DNA from: Tubiluchus corallicola
Taxonomy: Eukaryota > Priapulida > Priapulimorpha > Priapulimorphida > Tubiluchidae
Direction: 5' to 3'
Assembly (NCBI GenBank): GCA_030141605.1
Contig: JAQGDQ010000815.1
Location: 28,682-92,681, forward strand
DNA length: 64,000 nt
Positions 26,401 through 34,070 of this stretch are shown one piece after another. Position 1 is the first letter of the stretch. Each line of letters opens with the position of its first letter. Both the position numbers and the translations under genes were made by a program. The notes under the pieces were generated by a model. It searched no databases. It was not told where the DNA came from and was given only the letters and a program-made list of their open reading frames with translations.

Positions 26401-26422
26401 TGTCGGCCAGGTGGGGAGCTAG
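4926..26422 (+). CDS. PDK: Pyruvate dehydrogenase kinase (PDK), ten exons, 5' end missing
   Basis: Mitochondrial matrix protein kinase of the PDK/BCKDK (GHKL-type) family. It phosphorylates the E1-alpha subunit of pyruvate dehydrogenase and switches the complex off. Coding exons: 4926-5064, 12636-12707, 14770-14833, 15890-16010, 17446-17532, 18915-18992, 21134-21213, 22868-22966, 24824-25051, 26225-26422. All junctions are GT-AG and every phase joins in frame, giving 387 residues before the TAG. Landmarks in order: the N-terminal helical-bundle motif [21 protein letters not shown]; the H-box-like [14 protein letters not shown]-box ELFKNAMRA formed across exons 7 and 8; G1 box DLGGG; G2 box [20 protein letters not shown]; and the C-terminal Asp-Trp motif (PDW) typical of PDKs rather than BCKDK. 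Human PDKs are 406-436 residues, so about 35-45 residues (mitochondrial presequence and start of the helical bundle) are missing. The first visible exon begins in phase 1, needing one upstream base. No convincing upstream exon was seen in 1-4925. Confidence 0.97.
5424..6116 (+). mobile_element. Dispersed inverted-repeat element, copy 2
   Basis: Ends AAAGGACAAGAAA and TTTTCTTGTGCTTT; inside the first tandem unit. Closely similar to 7811-8499. Confidence 0.75.
6672..7071. mobile_element. 400-bp hAT-type MITE, copy 1
   Basis: Ends CAGGGCCTATTTCA / TGAAATGGGCCCTG with 8-bp target duplication AGCAGATG at 6664-6671 and 7072-7079. GC-rich ends. Present in both halves of the tandem duplication, so it inserted before the duplication. 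Confidence 0.9.
7090..7200 (-). pseudogene. Antisense EGF-like exon A, unit 1
   Basis: Minus strand, acceptor TTATAG, donor GTGAAT, 111 bp, phase 1-1 as is usual for EGF modules. The frame is open and reads [20 protein letters not shown] then [17 protein letters not shown], with all six cysteines. It may be a relic or a still-used exon of an unseen gene on the minus strand; its partner exon B is frameshifted, so relic is favoured. Confidence 0.75.
7318..7436 (-). pseudogene. Antisense EGF-like exon B, unit 1 (frameshifted)
   Basis: Minus strand between GCCACAG and GTAAAT. Starts IDDCLPEPP and ends with GYTGRNCEI in another frame. It has frame shifts at a C-run (after the second proline) and before the Gly-Tyr-Thr-Gly motif. 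EGF-like but broken. Confidence 0.7.
7811..8499 (+). mobile_element. Dispersed inverted-repeat element, copy 3
   Basis: Second-unit counterpart of 5424-6116. Confidence 0.75.
9055..9454. mobile_element. 400-bp hAT-type MITE, copy 2
   Basis: Same element and same 8-bp target duplication as the copy 2383 bp to the left; duplicated with its host segment rather than transposed. Confidence 0.9.
9473..9583 (-). pseudogene. Antisense EGF-like exon A, unit 2
   Basis: Tandem-duplicate copy of the exon at 7090-7200, also open with six cysteines and intact splice sites. Confidence 0.75.
9701..9819 (-). pseudogene. Antisense EGF-like exon B, unit 2 (frameshifted)
   Basis: Duplicate of 7318-7436 carrying the same frame breaks, so the damage came before the duplication. 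Confidence 0.7.
9905..10396 (-). mobile_element. Dispersed inverted-repeat element, partial minus copy
   Basis: Lacks one end; the other ends at CATTTCTTGTCCTTC. The tandem-duplication breakpoint at 10059 lies inside it. Confidence 0.7.
10400..11390. other. PDK intron sequence
   Basis: No exon seen. AATAAA near 10930 may be the tail of an old retroelement. Confidence 0.35.
11404..11428. repeat. (TA)n microsatellite
   Basis: About 12 TA dinucleotides. Confidence 0.95.
11725..11960. repeat. ~60-bp tandem repeat, about four units
   Basis: Units share TATGTGCTT[GA]CTCCCCCTAA and GAACCTGGCTACGCCCC, with progressive divergence to the right. Confidence 0.9.
12075..12170 (-). mobile_element. tRNA-like SINE relic
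   Basis: On the minus strand there is a box-B-like GGTTCAAATCC preceded by a possible anticodon-arm sequence. No complete cloverleaf, so it is not called a tRNA gene. Confidence 0.3.
12636..12707 (+). CDS. PDK: PDK exon (helical bundle)
   Basis: Acceptor TTTTCCAG, donor GTAAGC; 72 bp. It completes Trp and reads [15 protein letters not shown], matching the SWYMQSFLELLEYE region of PDKs. It follows a 7.6-kb intron, the largest in the gene. Confidence 0.94.
12840..13300 (+). mobile_element. LINE 3' end (CR1/L2-like)
   Basis: A short frame [20 protein letters not shown] carries the WNSLP motif seen at the C-terminus of CR1/L2-type reverse transcriptases. It is followed by an AT-rich 3' UTR with AATAAA near 13281 and a TA-rich tail. 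Confidence 0.6.
13334..13844. mobile_element. 511-bp pogo/Tigger-like MITE
   Basis: Terminal inverted repeats CAGTATTGTCCGCATAACTC and its imperfect partner ending GAGTTTACTG, flanked by TA. A related fragment lies at 36594-36730. Confidence 0.75.
13850..14700 (+). mobile_element. LINE 3' end interrupted by a hAT MITE
   Basis: [14 protein letters not shown] before 14045 continues in the same style (AFKSKTKAS) after 14338. The tail (14520-14690) resembles the one at 13130-13290, with AATAAA near 14674. Confidence 0.6.
14045..14338. mobile_element. 294-bp hAT-type MITE
   Basis: Ends CAGTGGTTCCCAAA / TTTGGGAACCACTG; perfect 8-bp target duplication CATTAACC at 14037-14044 and 14339-14346. Sister copy at 61178-61434. 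Confidence 0.92.
14770..14833 (+). CDS. PDK: PDK exon with H-box region
   Basis: Acceptor TTGTGCAG, donor GTACAG; 64 bp. Encodes [21 protein letters not shown]. The His after Arg-Asn-Arg is the conserved H-box histidine. Most family members have HNDVVPTMAQ; here it is [10 protein letters not shown], with Leu-Asn in place of Asn-Asp. Confidence 0.95.
14930..15660. other. Probable old transposon remnant
   Basis: Both ends contain GCAGCACCCCC-type motifs, but clear inverted termini and target duplication are lacking. Open frames inside are short and overlap on both strands. Confidence 0.3.
15890..16010 (+). CDS. PDK: PDK exon
   Basis: Acceptor ATTTCAG, donor GTAAGT; 121 bp. Encodes [13 protein letters not shown] followed by [20 protein letters not shown], the conserved segment linking the helical bundle to the ATP-binding domain. 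Confidence 0.96.
16812..17106. mobile_element. 295-bp hAT-type MITE
   Basis: Ends CAGGGGCGCATCA / TGATACGCCCCTG, target duplication AACGAACG / AATGAACG (one mismatch). Confidence 0.85.
17446..17532 (+). CDS. PDK: PDK exon
   Basis: Acceptor TGTTTCAG, donor GTAAGG; 87 bp. Encodes [20 protein letters not shown], the family's LLFGG...HIGSIDP motif. The open frame runs past the donor to 17666, but that tail is intronic. Confidence 0.95.
18411..18738. mobile_element. TTCGAA-rich hAT-type MITE, copy 1
   Basis: Ends TAGGGGTGAGCGTTC / GATACTCACCCCTA, target duplication ATTGACAC / ACTGACAC. Interior sub-terminal arms are rich in TTCGAA and GAATTC steps. Other copies: 28627-29005, 45267-45450, 48248-48560. 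Confidence 0.85.
18915..18992 (+). CDS. PDK: PDK exon
   Basis: Acceptor CGTTTTCAG, donor GTGAGT; 78 bp. Encodes [20 protein letters not shown], the conserved DAYETAKMLCEQYYL-like helix. Confidence 0.95.
19308..19930. repeat. 25-bp minisatellite with a dyad in each unit, ~25 units
   Basis: Unit: a 15-bp near-perfect palindrome AGTTACTCAGTAACT plus a GGCTTCACAT-type spacer. A variant unit (GGCTGCACATAGTTCTCAG) recurs in a higher-order pattern. Lies in the PDK intron between exons 18915-18992 and 21134-21213. Confidence 0.95.
20582..21061. mobile_element. 480-bp hAT-type MITE (GGCCCGC ends), copy 1
   Basis: Ends CAGGGGTGTGCAAATTGCGG / AATTTGCACACCCCTG; target duplication GTCTATAA / TTCTATAA. 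Ends 72 bp before a PDK exon. Sisters at 54086-54629 and 62741-63200. Confidence 0.9.
21134..21213 (+). CDS. PDK: PDK exon, start of N-box
   Basis: Acceptor TTTTCTAG, donor GTATGA; 80 bp. Encodes [19 protein letters not shown]. The ATP/Mg-binding N-box (E-x-x-x-N) is split by the intron directly after ELFK. Confidence 0.96.
21445..21590. repeat. 146-bp near-perfect hairpin
   Basis: Arms of about 70 bp around a short AT-rich loop near 21517. The left arm begins AAATTAGTGAATATGCTGCT and the right arm is its near-exact complement. Could be a small fold-back MITE or a hairpin RNA source. Confidence 0.9.
21735..22785. repeat. 55-bp minisatellite, ~19 units
   Basis: Unit contains TATGTTCATAGCATTTCCTT and TTGTCCAACATACGTGTG; alternates between CCCTTG and CCCATG subtypes. 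Ends ~80 bp upstream of the PDK exon at 22868. Confidence 0.97.
22868..22966 (+). CDS. PDK: PDK exon, N-box Asn
   Basis: Acceptor TTTGTTTAG, donor GTAACT; 99 bp, phase 0 at both ends. Begins [11 protein letters not shown], supplying the N-box Asn, and ends LGAEDLTIK. It lies about 80 bp after the end of a 55-bp minisatellite. Confidence 0.96.
23005..23300 (-). mobile_element. Dispersed inverted-repeat element, partial minus copy
   Basis: Ends GATTTCTTGTCCTTTG and shares the AATGGCTGCG[CT]CTAACGGTC-type core with copies at 5424 and 7811. Confidence 0.65.
23440..23790. repeat. ~65-bp tandem repeat, about five units
   Basis: Units share CTCGCCCCTAGATGGCAGTC and ACTGCAAGTAGTGCAGTTA. Confidence 0.92.
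24212..24600. repeat. Dispersed repeat, also at 54937-55360
   Basis: Shares GAAAGTCATGTTTGA, CAGTCAGTATATATAGGTAT and a CATTCACTGGAC block with the second copy in a RUNDC3 intron. Confidence 0.7.
24824..25051 (+). CDS. PDK: PDK exon with G1 and G2 boxes
   Basis: Acceptor ATTTTTCAG, donor GTAACT; 228 bp, phase 0. Holds [17 protein letters not shown] (G1 box), YMYSTAPRP and the ATP-lid GYGYGLP (G2 box), then [14 protein letters not shown] and the GTDA motif. It is visibly more GC- and CpG-rich than its surroundings. Confidence 0.98.
25240..25400. repeat. TTTAGGT-rich simple region
   Basis: Several TATTTAGGT/CCTAAATA blocks in both orientations in the last PDK intron; the rest of the intron to 26224 shows nothing notable apart from a C-run near 25511. 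Confidence 0.5.
26225..26422 (+). CDS. PDK: PDK terminal coding exon
   Basis: Acceptor TTGCTTTAG; 198 bp ending in TAG. It starts [21 protein letters not shown], matching the family's ALSSESFERLPVFNKSAWRHY, and has PDWTTSTSS carrying the Asp-Trp cross-tail motif. No clear AATAAA was seen in the next few hundred bases. Confidence 0.95.
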   Translation, partial: ALESEANELIPVFNKTSLKQYRQGIATPDWTTSTSSFASKSFSVVGARCMQAYARNVQSVGQVGS

Positions 26423-26749
26423 TCAAGAAGTGTTATGAGATGTTGTTATTTGTTAACTTGTCTGTTTGGAATATGTACAATGAGGGCCTGGGATGTGATG
26501 CAAGAGTCTGTCTTCTGTAGCGAAACAACGTTTTCCATCATCATTCAGATGAAGTGTTACGACAATACAAAAAATGGTCTTTTACTAACCTCAGTTTTTA
26601 GCACATTCTAGCTATCTGTATCAAAAGCCCACAGAATGTTACATGTCACGTTACACATTTCAAGGCCACTTGCTAAAGGTCAGTACATCACAAAAAAGCA
26701 AGAAAAGACGACGAATTCATTTGCATTTTTTCTGCAGCACTTGCATAAC

Positions 26750-26953
26750 GGCGCGTTCACACTAGAGAGGTTTCTATCGTGAGTTCCTCTCTGAGAGTAA
26801 ACTCACAAGTGTGAACGGCTTTGCTAGAACTATCACGAGTTTTGTTGACTGTCAGCTCGTGGTTACTCTCGGCGACTTTGCAAAAATTCGCAACGCCTCT
26901 TCCACACTCGGAAGTTTACTCTCAGGGAGAAAACTTGTTAGTGTGAACTCGCC
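26750..26953. mobile_element. 204-bp MITE
   Basis: Inverted termini GGCGCGTTCACACTA / TAGTGTGAACTCGCC. Class uncertain; the target duplication is unclear. Confidence 0.7.
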
Positions 26954-26959
26954 ATAAGG

Positions 26960-28610
26960 TTTGAAACCCGTAATACTGTACTAAACGTATAATAGTCGTA
27001 ACTGCAGTAGTAAAACAGAACTAGGTCTAGTTAATCACAAGACTTATGTAACATAAACAAAGGCTACCTATTGTTAGAAGTGATTTCGCAGTTGTTATAC
27101 CAGCTAACGTTGCGTTATTAATTGCTTAAGTTTGCATCGCCTTTACTGTTTTGCTAGTTTGTCTGTTCTTCGATACATTTACCTATGGCAGCTGTTTGTG
27201 CTTTTATAATTTATGCGTCTGGACGAAAACATATCAAAAGGAGATGATTCAGGCCCGAGAATCCGCGAATTTTCTTCTTTTTTTTTTGGCGAGTCCGATT
27301 CTTGGATACAGATTAAGGATCTAAATGATGACCAGCGCAACCCCCCTGGGGAATTGTGGTATTCAGGATAAATGCATATTTGTGTTTTCTAGAGTAAACG
27401 GTTATTAATGAAAAGTATCCAAAAGTTCCGACTTGTCATGTTTGCGACATCATATGTATGTAGCTTGAAACGTTGAAAACACATTTACCTATAGCTTTAG
27501 GTACATCATGCTTCTATTAGTCAGCAACATACTTATGTGTTCTAAAGTGCATGAGTATCAATGAAAAGTGTGGTCAAAGCTTTTGGTTGTTGATGTCGTA
27601 TGTAGTTATTATGACGGCATATATGTATATTGCCGTCATACTTATATATATATCATTTTTATTCGTACCCTTTTAGTGGTACAATCACATCAAGTAAACA
27701 AACAGATCAACAAGCAAAATAACATTAATTAACAAGATTAGTAAGCAATGTGAATATGTACAATTAAGTGAGAGTAAGATATGTTAGTATGGCGTACAAC
27801 TGATTCCTGTCAAAAAAATCAAAACAATTACGTTCTAGTGCCCATATAAGTTCTTTAATGAAATTTACAGTCCGTATTTGTTCATTGCTGGCATTACTTC
27901 TTACATCTAATGTACAAGAAAAAACTTTAGAAAAAAAAATTTCATTTGTGTAAAAAGTTTACACAATGTCCAAAGGGCGTGAAAACTGTTGTATAGTATA
28001 CGTACATGTTTGTATGAGCTGATAATACAATTACATGCTCAAAAGTGAAAGGTTATGAGTGAAGACTGTGTTTTTTTTTAAATTCTTGCAGCCATGTTGG
28101 CTGCCATCTTGAATATCTCAAATTCCCCAAGATGTCGCATTGGTCATGATTCTGATCCTTAATCAGCTGGTTATCGGGACTCAGAATCTGCAAAAACCAT
28201 CCTGCGGACCCCCCACCCCGGCAAGAACTCACCCCGGTACTAGTTGTAGTGAAAATTTTGTAGTAGCACAAAAGAGTGCTGAAGAATTTGCTAACTGTTA
28301 TTAAGTTTGCACGAAGCCATGTGCTTAAGGATGGATGCTGCGAACTTATCTTTATAAATTATGCTGTTATCTCTTGCTCGCTACTTGTGCCCCCTGGTGG
28401 ATGAACTTTTTATTTATTACATATCTGTAATATGTATTAGAGGTTTTTCTTAGCTCAGCTGCTTGCGAGAGTAAGGATCTCTTCATTCGCTGAACCTTCA
28501 AGAAGCCAATTTAGGTTTTTATGATTTTTTTTGCATAAACAAGTGACTTTGAACGAAACAGTACAACACTATTTTTGCTAGTGTAGCTTCCTTAGATGAA
28601 CTGTCTCGTT
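26960..28610. other. Intergenic sequence
   Basis: No exon recognised. Contains a small perfect-type hairpin (ATGACGGCATATATG / its complement) at about 27610-27640. Confidence 0.4.
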
Positions 28611-28626
28611 GAAACTTACTTGTGAT

Positions 28627-29005
28627 TAGGGGTGAGCATCGAACGTTCGAGTTCGATTCGAATGAGATTTTTAGTTCAAATTCGATTCGAACTTAAAACT
28701 ATAAATTTAAATACTTCACCACTTCAATCAGGTACGTTCTTTACCATTAAAATGTTTGAAACATCTTGCAATTAGTACAATTTAGTTGTGATTTCTCTAC
28801 ACAATTTTAAACAAACTAATAGTGGTTTTACTGCAGATTAAAATCAAGCATGTACTATGCATCATCTTTGTAAGACTAATTTTTACTGGTGGTTCGAAAA
28901 CTTGTTCGAAAATCTTTCAATCTCAATTCAAATTTGATTCGAATTCGAAAGTCACAAATTCGATTCAACTCTAATTCGCTTTCTGGTAGAGAATGATCAC
29001 CCCTT
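28627..29005. mobile_element. TTCGAA-rich hAT-type MITE, copy 2
   Basis: Perfect 8-bp target duplication CTTGTGAT at 28619-28626 and 29006-29013; opposite orientation to 18411-18738. Confidence 0.9.
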
Positions 29006-29014
29006 CTTGTGATG

Positions 29015-30200
29015 CAGATTTCATTTGAACTTTGAAGATTCCATGTGTAGAAAGTAACTATAAACATGCTATTGAGTATAGACAGAAATATTTTCAATAT
29101 TCGGGAGAATTCCTGGAGTTCACGAAGGATGGTCCTTGGCATTGTTCTTCGATAGGTAGGCATTGATGCTATCATTTTTGGTGGCATTTGCAAGAGCTTT
29201 TTAGGCATATCTGAAATGCGTTTAGGTGCTATTAACATGATGTAACTGTTAGATGATAGATGTACTGTATTTTGGTACTCGTCTTTATAATAGTGTTTTA
29301 TGGACAACAATGTCGCTGCGAAATCTACTTGCATTAATTGCTTCTGCTTTTTCTACCTGCTGATGTACAATTATATGTTTGTAAATATGTAACTATTGCC
29401 TTTGTATAATCTTTTATTTGCAGTATATTACTTGTAGTAAGTATGCATTATAGGTCTATGAAGCCAGCAGCCTTACAGTGAAGCCAAATAATGAATGTTA
29501 GCAATTATGCTTTTTTGTAAGAGTGTTCTTAACGTCTCAACTTATATCATTCTTGTAACTAGTGACAAGTTTTTCAAAGAATTTTACTTAGGTAAGTTTC
29601 AATGGCTAGTTTTGGTTTTACTGATATACCATAAATCTTTTTGTACGTTATCCCACAAAGTTAATTCAAAGATTTGTTCATCCATATTGGTTCAGTTGGC
29701 TGTCTTGGAAAAATTGTAACTACTTTGAGAAATTCATAAAATAAACGTTATTTGATGTTAGAAAATGATAATAAAATACCATTTTCATGTTGACAAAAAG
29801 TTCTTTTGTTGGTATTTTTCCTGTGTTGTCTTTAAAACACATTAAAGTTTCACAAAGCCTGTTATTACGTGACTGGAAAACGTTTGCAATCTGAAAGAAA
29901 GAACTCTTACTGTAATTGTAATTTTGTCTCTTAAGCACAGTAATGTGTGTAAAACCAGGAACCAAAAAGACTACATTAGTGCAGAGGTATTTGTCGTATA
30001 TTGGAATTGTGCAAAGAATAATTCGAAATTAATATCATATCTTACCTTTCAAAATCTGGTTGTACATCCTGTTATTAATTTTATAAAATTAACACTTCTC
30101 ACCGTAAAGGACTCCTAGAAGTACGAACCAATCGAAATTTAATTCTGTTTAACTGTTAACGCATTATAGTAAAGATAATGTTGCCTTACTGTTACTGTAT
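29015..30200. other. Intergenic AT-rich sequence
   Basis: Short open frames only; none shows splice-site or codon support. Confidence 0.35.
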
Positions 30201-30204
30201 AAGT

Positions 30205-31021
30205 TATTAGTGAGAAGTTTATTAAAGTATGGGCATGTTGTGACTTACCCTCGTTATGTCAAGGATTATCAATTGCTTGAAGCTGTTCCGAGGGAAGCCA
30301 CAAGAATGATTCCTGGACTAAAAGAATTGGACTGTGAAGATCACTTGGCAGCCATTAAATTATGTTATAGAAGAGCAAGAGGTGATAATTTTATGATAGA
30401 ATGCTGCAAGTTGATCCTGTGTGCGGTATAACTTTCTGTTATGTATTAATGCGTCAGAACGCATTGTAAATAAAGTAGTTCGGTAACACGCATAATGGTG
30501 TACTATATTTTGTTATTTCTACTAGATTAATGCGTCAGAACGCATTGTAAATAAAGTAGTTCGGTAACACGCATAATGGTGTACTATATTTTGTTATTTC
30601 TACTAGATTAATGCGTCAGAACGCATTGTAAATAAAGTAGTTCGGTAACACGCATAATGGTGTACTATATTTCGTTATTTCTACTAGATAGAAATCCAGG
30701 TACATCAACATGAAACACATTCCACAACGCTTTGAGGTTGATGGCATGAGTAGGACTAGACGACATAGCAAGAAATGGAAGAAACCATACTGTAGGACAT
30801 CTGTTAGGCAACATTGTTTCTCATTAAGGATTCCTAATTTGTGGAATTCATTGTCAGATTCTGTTGTCGCTGCCCCATCACTTAATACATTCAAGGTTAG
30901 GGTGGATCAGTATTGGAGAAGATTTTGGTATGAAAATTGGCCAATATCCTCCCGCCAGATGCGTACAGGATGTTACGATTTTATCAATAGTAGAAATGTC
31001 GAAAACGTTGCACAGGTCTAA
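30205..31021 (+). mobile_element. LINE fragment (CR1/L2/jockey-like reverse transcriptase C-terminus)
   Basis: First part: LLKYGHVVTYPRYVKDYQLL then LEAVPREATRMIPGLKELD, the common 'LEKVQRRATKMIPGL' motif. After an 81-bp tandem repeat the second part reads CRTSVRQHCFSLRIPNLWNS then LSDSVVAAPSLNTFKVRVDQ, the C-terminal WNSLP block, and ends at 31021. No intact element. Confidence 0.88.
30447..30690. repeat. 81-bp tandem repeat, three units, inside the LINE
   Basis: Units start TAATGCGTCAGAACGCATTG at 30447, 30528 and 30609, nearly identical. The inverted TGCGTCAGAACGCA start gives each unit a small hairpin. Each holds AATAAA. Confidence 0.95.
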
Positions 31022-31089
31022 GATCTTAATCAACGCATCATTAAAGAAAAGTATGTAAGCTAAGTTAATGTTGTATCCGCTCTAAACGT

Positions 31090-31317
31090 GCCGGACTTCG
31101 CGGGCGGTTTTGATTAAAACTTCTGCTCATAGATGGCAGACGGTGTATTGTTGTCAGGCTGCTTAGTTACCACGACCGCAACGGTTACCAAGTGTAAACA
31201 AAACAAAAAACGCACAATGCGTAAACAAACTATGTTGCGTATTTTACTGTACGATCGTTTTGTTTACTCGCTTAGTTAACTTTTTGTGGACTTGTGCTAT
31301 CTGTCTATTCTTCCATC
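31090..31317 (+). promoter_or_regulatory. PACRG 5' flank
   Basis: Short non-repetitive segment between the LINE tail and the PACRG ATG, slightly GC-richer at its left end. It holds two GTTACC motifs (31166-31171, 31184-31189) that resemble half of the RFX X-box found upstream of many ciliary genes. Neither has a well-spaced second half-site, so this is only suggestive. Confidence 0.3.
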
Positions 31318-32013
31318 ATGCCAACCTCATCGCCCACCACGTGGACTAAAGAGCTCCATGATCAACATACTGGTAGTTCACCAAAGATTAAAAGTGGTTC
31401 ACCTCCAAAGGCAGGTGCATTTAGAGAGAGGCCATTGACCAAGAACTCTACGTTTAAGAAATTTTACGAAAGAGGAGACTTTCCTATTGCTCTCGAGCAC
31501 GACACAAAGGGAAATAAGATTGCTTGGAAACTTGAAATAGAAAAGCTTGATTTTCATCACTATCTTCCTCTGTTTTTCGATGGCCTGTGTGAGAGTACTC
31601 ATCCGTGTGAGTTTTTCGCTCGGCGAGGAGTTCACGACATGTTGGAACACGGCGGTTCCAAAATTCTTCCAGTTGTACCTCAGTTAATCATACCGATCAA
31701 AAATGCACTGAACACGAGAAATCTGACAGTTGTCTGCACGACCCTCAAGGTAATCCAACACTTAGTGGTTTCTGGCGAGATGATTGGTCAGGCACTGGTT
31801 CCGTATTACCGACAGATTCTGCCCATCTTAAACCTCTTCAAGAATAAGAATATAAACTCAGGAGACAAGATATACTACGGACAGCAGAAACGGGAAAATG
31901 TTGGTGATTTAATTGAGGAAACTTTGGAAGTTCTGGAGCGTTACGGAGGAGAGGATGCATTCATTAACATCAAGTATATGATACCAACTTATGAATCTTG
32001 CATACAGAACTGA
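31318..32013 (+). CDS. PACRG: Parkin co-regulated gene protein (PACRG), single coding exon
   Basis: 231-residue PACRG, an inner-junction and microtubule-inner protein of ciliary doublet microtubules. It bridges A- and B-tubules and needs MEIG1 for delivery in mammalian sperm. The frame is uninterrupted from ATG 31318. In-frame translation further left (from 31294) would need a GTG, so this ATG was chosen. Diagnostic stretches: [20 protein letters not shown], then [80 protein letters not shown] and the C-terminal [13 protein letters not shown]. Vertebrate PACRG (257-296 residues) differs mainly in the variable N-terminus. Human PACRG has several introns; here there are none, which could mean intron loss or a retrocopy. 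AATAAA lies at 32084-32089, 71 bp after the stop. A LINE fragment ends about 300 bp upstream. Parkin was not seen in the window. Confidence 0.97.
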   Translation: MPTSSPTTWTKELHDQHTGSSPKIKSGSPPKAGAFRERPLTKNSTFKKFYERGDFPIALEHDTKGNKIAWKLEIEKLDFHHYLPLFFDGLCESTHPCEFFARRGVHDMLEHGGSKILPVVPQLIIPIKNALNTRNLTVVCTTLKVIQHLVVSGEMIGQALVPYYRQILPILNLFKNKNINSGDKIYYGQQKRENVGDLIEETLEVLERYGGEDAFINIKYMIPTYESCIQN

Positions 32014-32083
32014 GATAAAGGGACAGCGAGCCAAAAGGAAGGATGTGCCAACTTTCACAATAGCTCACCAGTCTAGAATTTTT

Positions 32084-32089
32084 AATAAA
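32084..32089 (+). terminator. PACRG polyadenylation signal
   Basis: Canonical AATAAA 71 bp after the PACRG stop codon, followed by A/T-rich sequence. No long A-tract follows that would mark a fossil poly(A) tail. Confidence 0.6.
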
Positions 32090-32435
32090 GCAAAATGCCA
32101 TGTTGACATATTGAATTTTACTATATTTAAAGATAGCAAAGTTAGCCATAAAACTTATTTAAATTCAACCTGATTAAAAGTTATTGCAAAATGTTATGTG
32201 CAAAATTATTCAAGAAAAAATTTAGCGTGTATCAAATTGATTTAACTGTACCTGTTATGCTGAGCATCGGATGTAGATTTAGTGAATTAGTGCACGCATA
32301 TTTTTAGCTATTTAATTGCTGCTATATTTTCATTTATCTAGTTATTCACTAACATCTGTATTGCAAAAATATACCCAGCATAATAAGTACATATGAATTT
32401 ATATGTATTATATTCTTATATTTTGGTTTACTTAG

Positions 32436-33603
32436 GAAAATATTTTCATTAAAAGACACACATGAAATTGTCGAATTGCTACAAGATTTAATATGCAGAG
32501 GTAAGTATTATGATTTGGCTTGTCAAGTATAATGTGAAAACCCAAGTCAGAATATGGCTCTACAAAGTTATATATATATATATAGTGGAGATATGTACAG
32601 TCAACCTCGGATATAAGGGACACCTCTGGATCGGAAAAAACTGTCCCTTATATCCGATGCCCCTTATAGCCGAAGTTGAGTCAGAGCAAGAGTGTGTCTA
32701 GACCTGTACTTTTCTGCACTTTTACCCATATTTTTATGGATTATTGTTACACATTCAGTACAAACGGTATGTAGTAAGCTCCTTCAGTGATGCGAGATGT
32801 ATGTGACCGCGGAAACCGAGCTGTTCGAAGGTGGAGTTTGCGAAAAATTCAGACTGAAAATCGATCAATTTCGCATTGATCATAGGGTCCCTTATATGTG
32901 AGGTAATTTACCCGAGTTTCTATTACGTGGGACCTGTGAAGATATCTTCCTTTATAACCGAAAGTCCCTTATATCCGAATCCATTCTATACGAAGATTTT
33001 TACATAGGAAAAATGTTACGAAAAATCGGGACCGGTGTTAGTGGTCCCTTATAAGCGAACGTCCCTTATCAGCGAGTACCTTACACCCGAGGTTTACTGT
33101 ATGCTGTATCAACGACCTAAAATCATTTTGTGCAATATCGGTTGGTTTTGAAAAAAATTTACCGAAGTTTAGACTACAATAATATTAGAAGTGCCTTAAG
33201 AAGTTGGAATTTAACAGCATGATATTGAGTGTGTTGGGTTTTGGCTGCGAAGGTTACAAGTGTATAGTTTAGTAGCTTTGAAGTTATGCATGTTAGAAAT
33301 TTAAACGCCAGAACAATATCAACTATGATCAACAACAGCCACATTGATGTGTAAAGCACTAAATACAAGGCAGAAGAATAATAAAGAAATCAACAACAAC
33401 CAGTTTTCATTGTGGTCTTCACCGCAGAAAGTGAAGCACTGATTAAAATTTATTGTCAAGCAAAAAAGGGATTCAATTATCTGGTCCATGGCTTCCGGAA
33501 TTCCCTTAAAGAGAACGTTTACGAAAGTCCCACAGAGCCGTTTGATGCAGAGGAAGTAATGGCAAAAATTGCTGAGTGTTGGGTTCGGCCAAATAAACCT
33601 TGA
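32436..33603 (+). CDS. 3' end of an unrecognised gene, two exons
   Basis: Two exons join cleanly: 32436-32500 (acceptor TTACTTAG, donor GTAAGT) and 33421-33603 (acceptor CACCGCAG, stop TGA). Only one phase is open across the first exon, and it is the phase that continues into the second. Together they read KIFSLKDTHEIVELLQDLI, then ESEALIKIYCQAKKGFNYLV, HGFRNSLKENVYE and EEVMAKIAECWVRPNKP, a soluble, mostly helical C-terminus of about 82 residues without obvious catalytic motifs. I do not recognise the family. Because the frame is open at the 5' end, earlier exons should lie to the left of 32436; if they lie left of PACRG, PACRG would be nested in an intron of this gene. A pogo/Tigger-like MITE fills much of the intron between the two exons. 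Confidence 0.5.
32598..33099. mobile_element. 502-bp pogo/Tigger-like MITE, copy 1
   Basis: Ends CAGTCAACCTCGGATATAAG / CGAGGTTTACTG, TA target; sits in the intron of the unknown gene. Other copies at 36104-36569, 39585-40157 and 59743-60212 (inverted). Confidence 0.9.
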
Positions 33604-33624
33604 AGCAAAACCGGATCCAATCTT

Positions 33625-34070
33625 AAACTGCAGGTCAAAACAATCTACTCTTTAAAATATTGAAGGAAACATACTACTTTTTCAAAGAAAGAATTATTAC
33701 CAGACAAACAATTTCACGTTTGCGCCACTAGTTGTTCACTGTTACATGCATTTCGCCATTCACTAGTTAGACAGACACTAGCATTTGATTTTCAGAAACT
33801 CATTACAAAAAAGAGGTGCTGTACCTCTCAGTTCAGATGTGTTAGTTTGTGACAAACTGCACACGTTCGACAGCTCATGCTTGAGCAAAGTGGTAAATCT
33901 GAAATTTGAATTTTTACCTTAAAACTTGCAGTAGCACTGTACTTCAATTTTCGCTTACGCAAACACGTGCAACACGCTCGTGGAATATTTTTGCTGTTGA
34001 AAATTATGATAGTTTGTGATGTCATCACTATGTTGCCCATCGTTATATGAAAAATCATTCTGTTTTCCTT
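33625..34070. repeat. Dispersed repeat, also at 42236-42720 and 61975-62185
   Basis: Shares TGTACCTCTCAGTTCAGATG, CAGCTCATGC and CTCGTGGAATATTTTTGCTG with the other copies. Class unknown. Confidence 0.75.

Noticed and set aside
28876-29334. 152-codon minus-strand frame
   Set aside because: Half of it is the TTCGAA-rich MITE; the remainder has no homology or splice support.
31294-31317. Longer PACRG start
   Set aside because: Would require GTG initiation; the ATG at 31318 fits the family's variable N-terminus.
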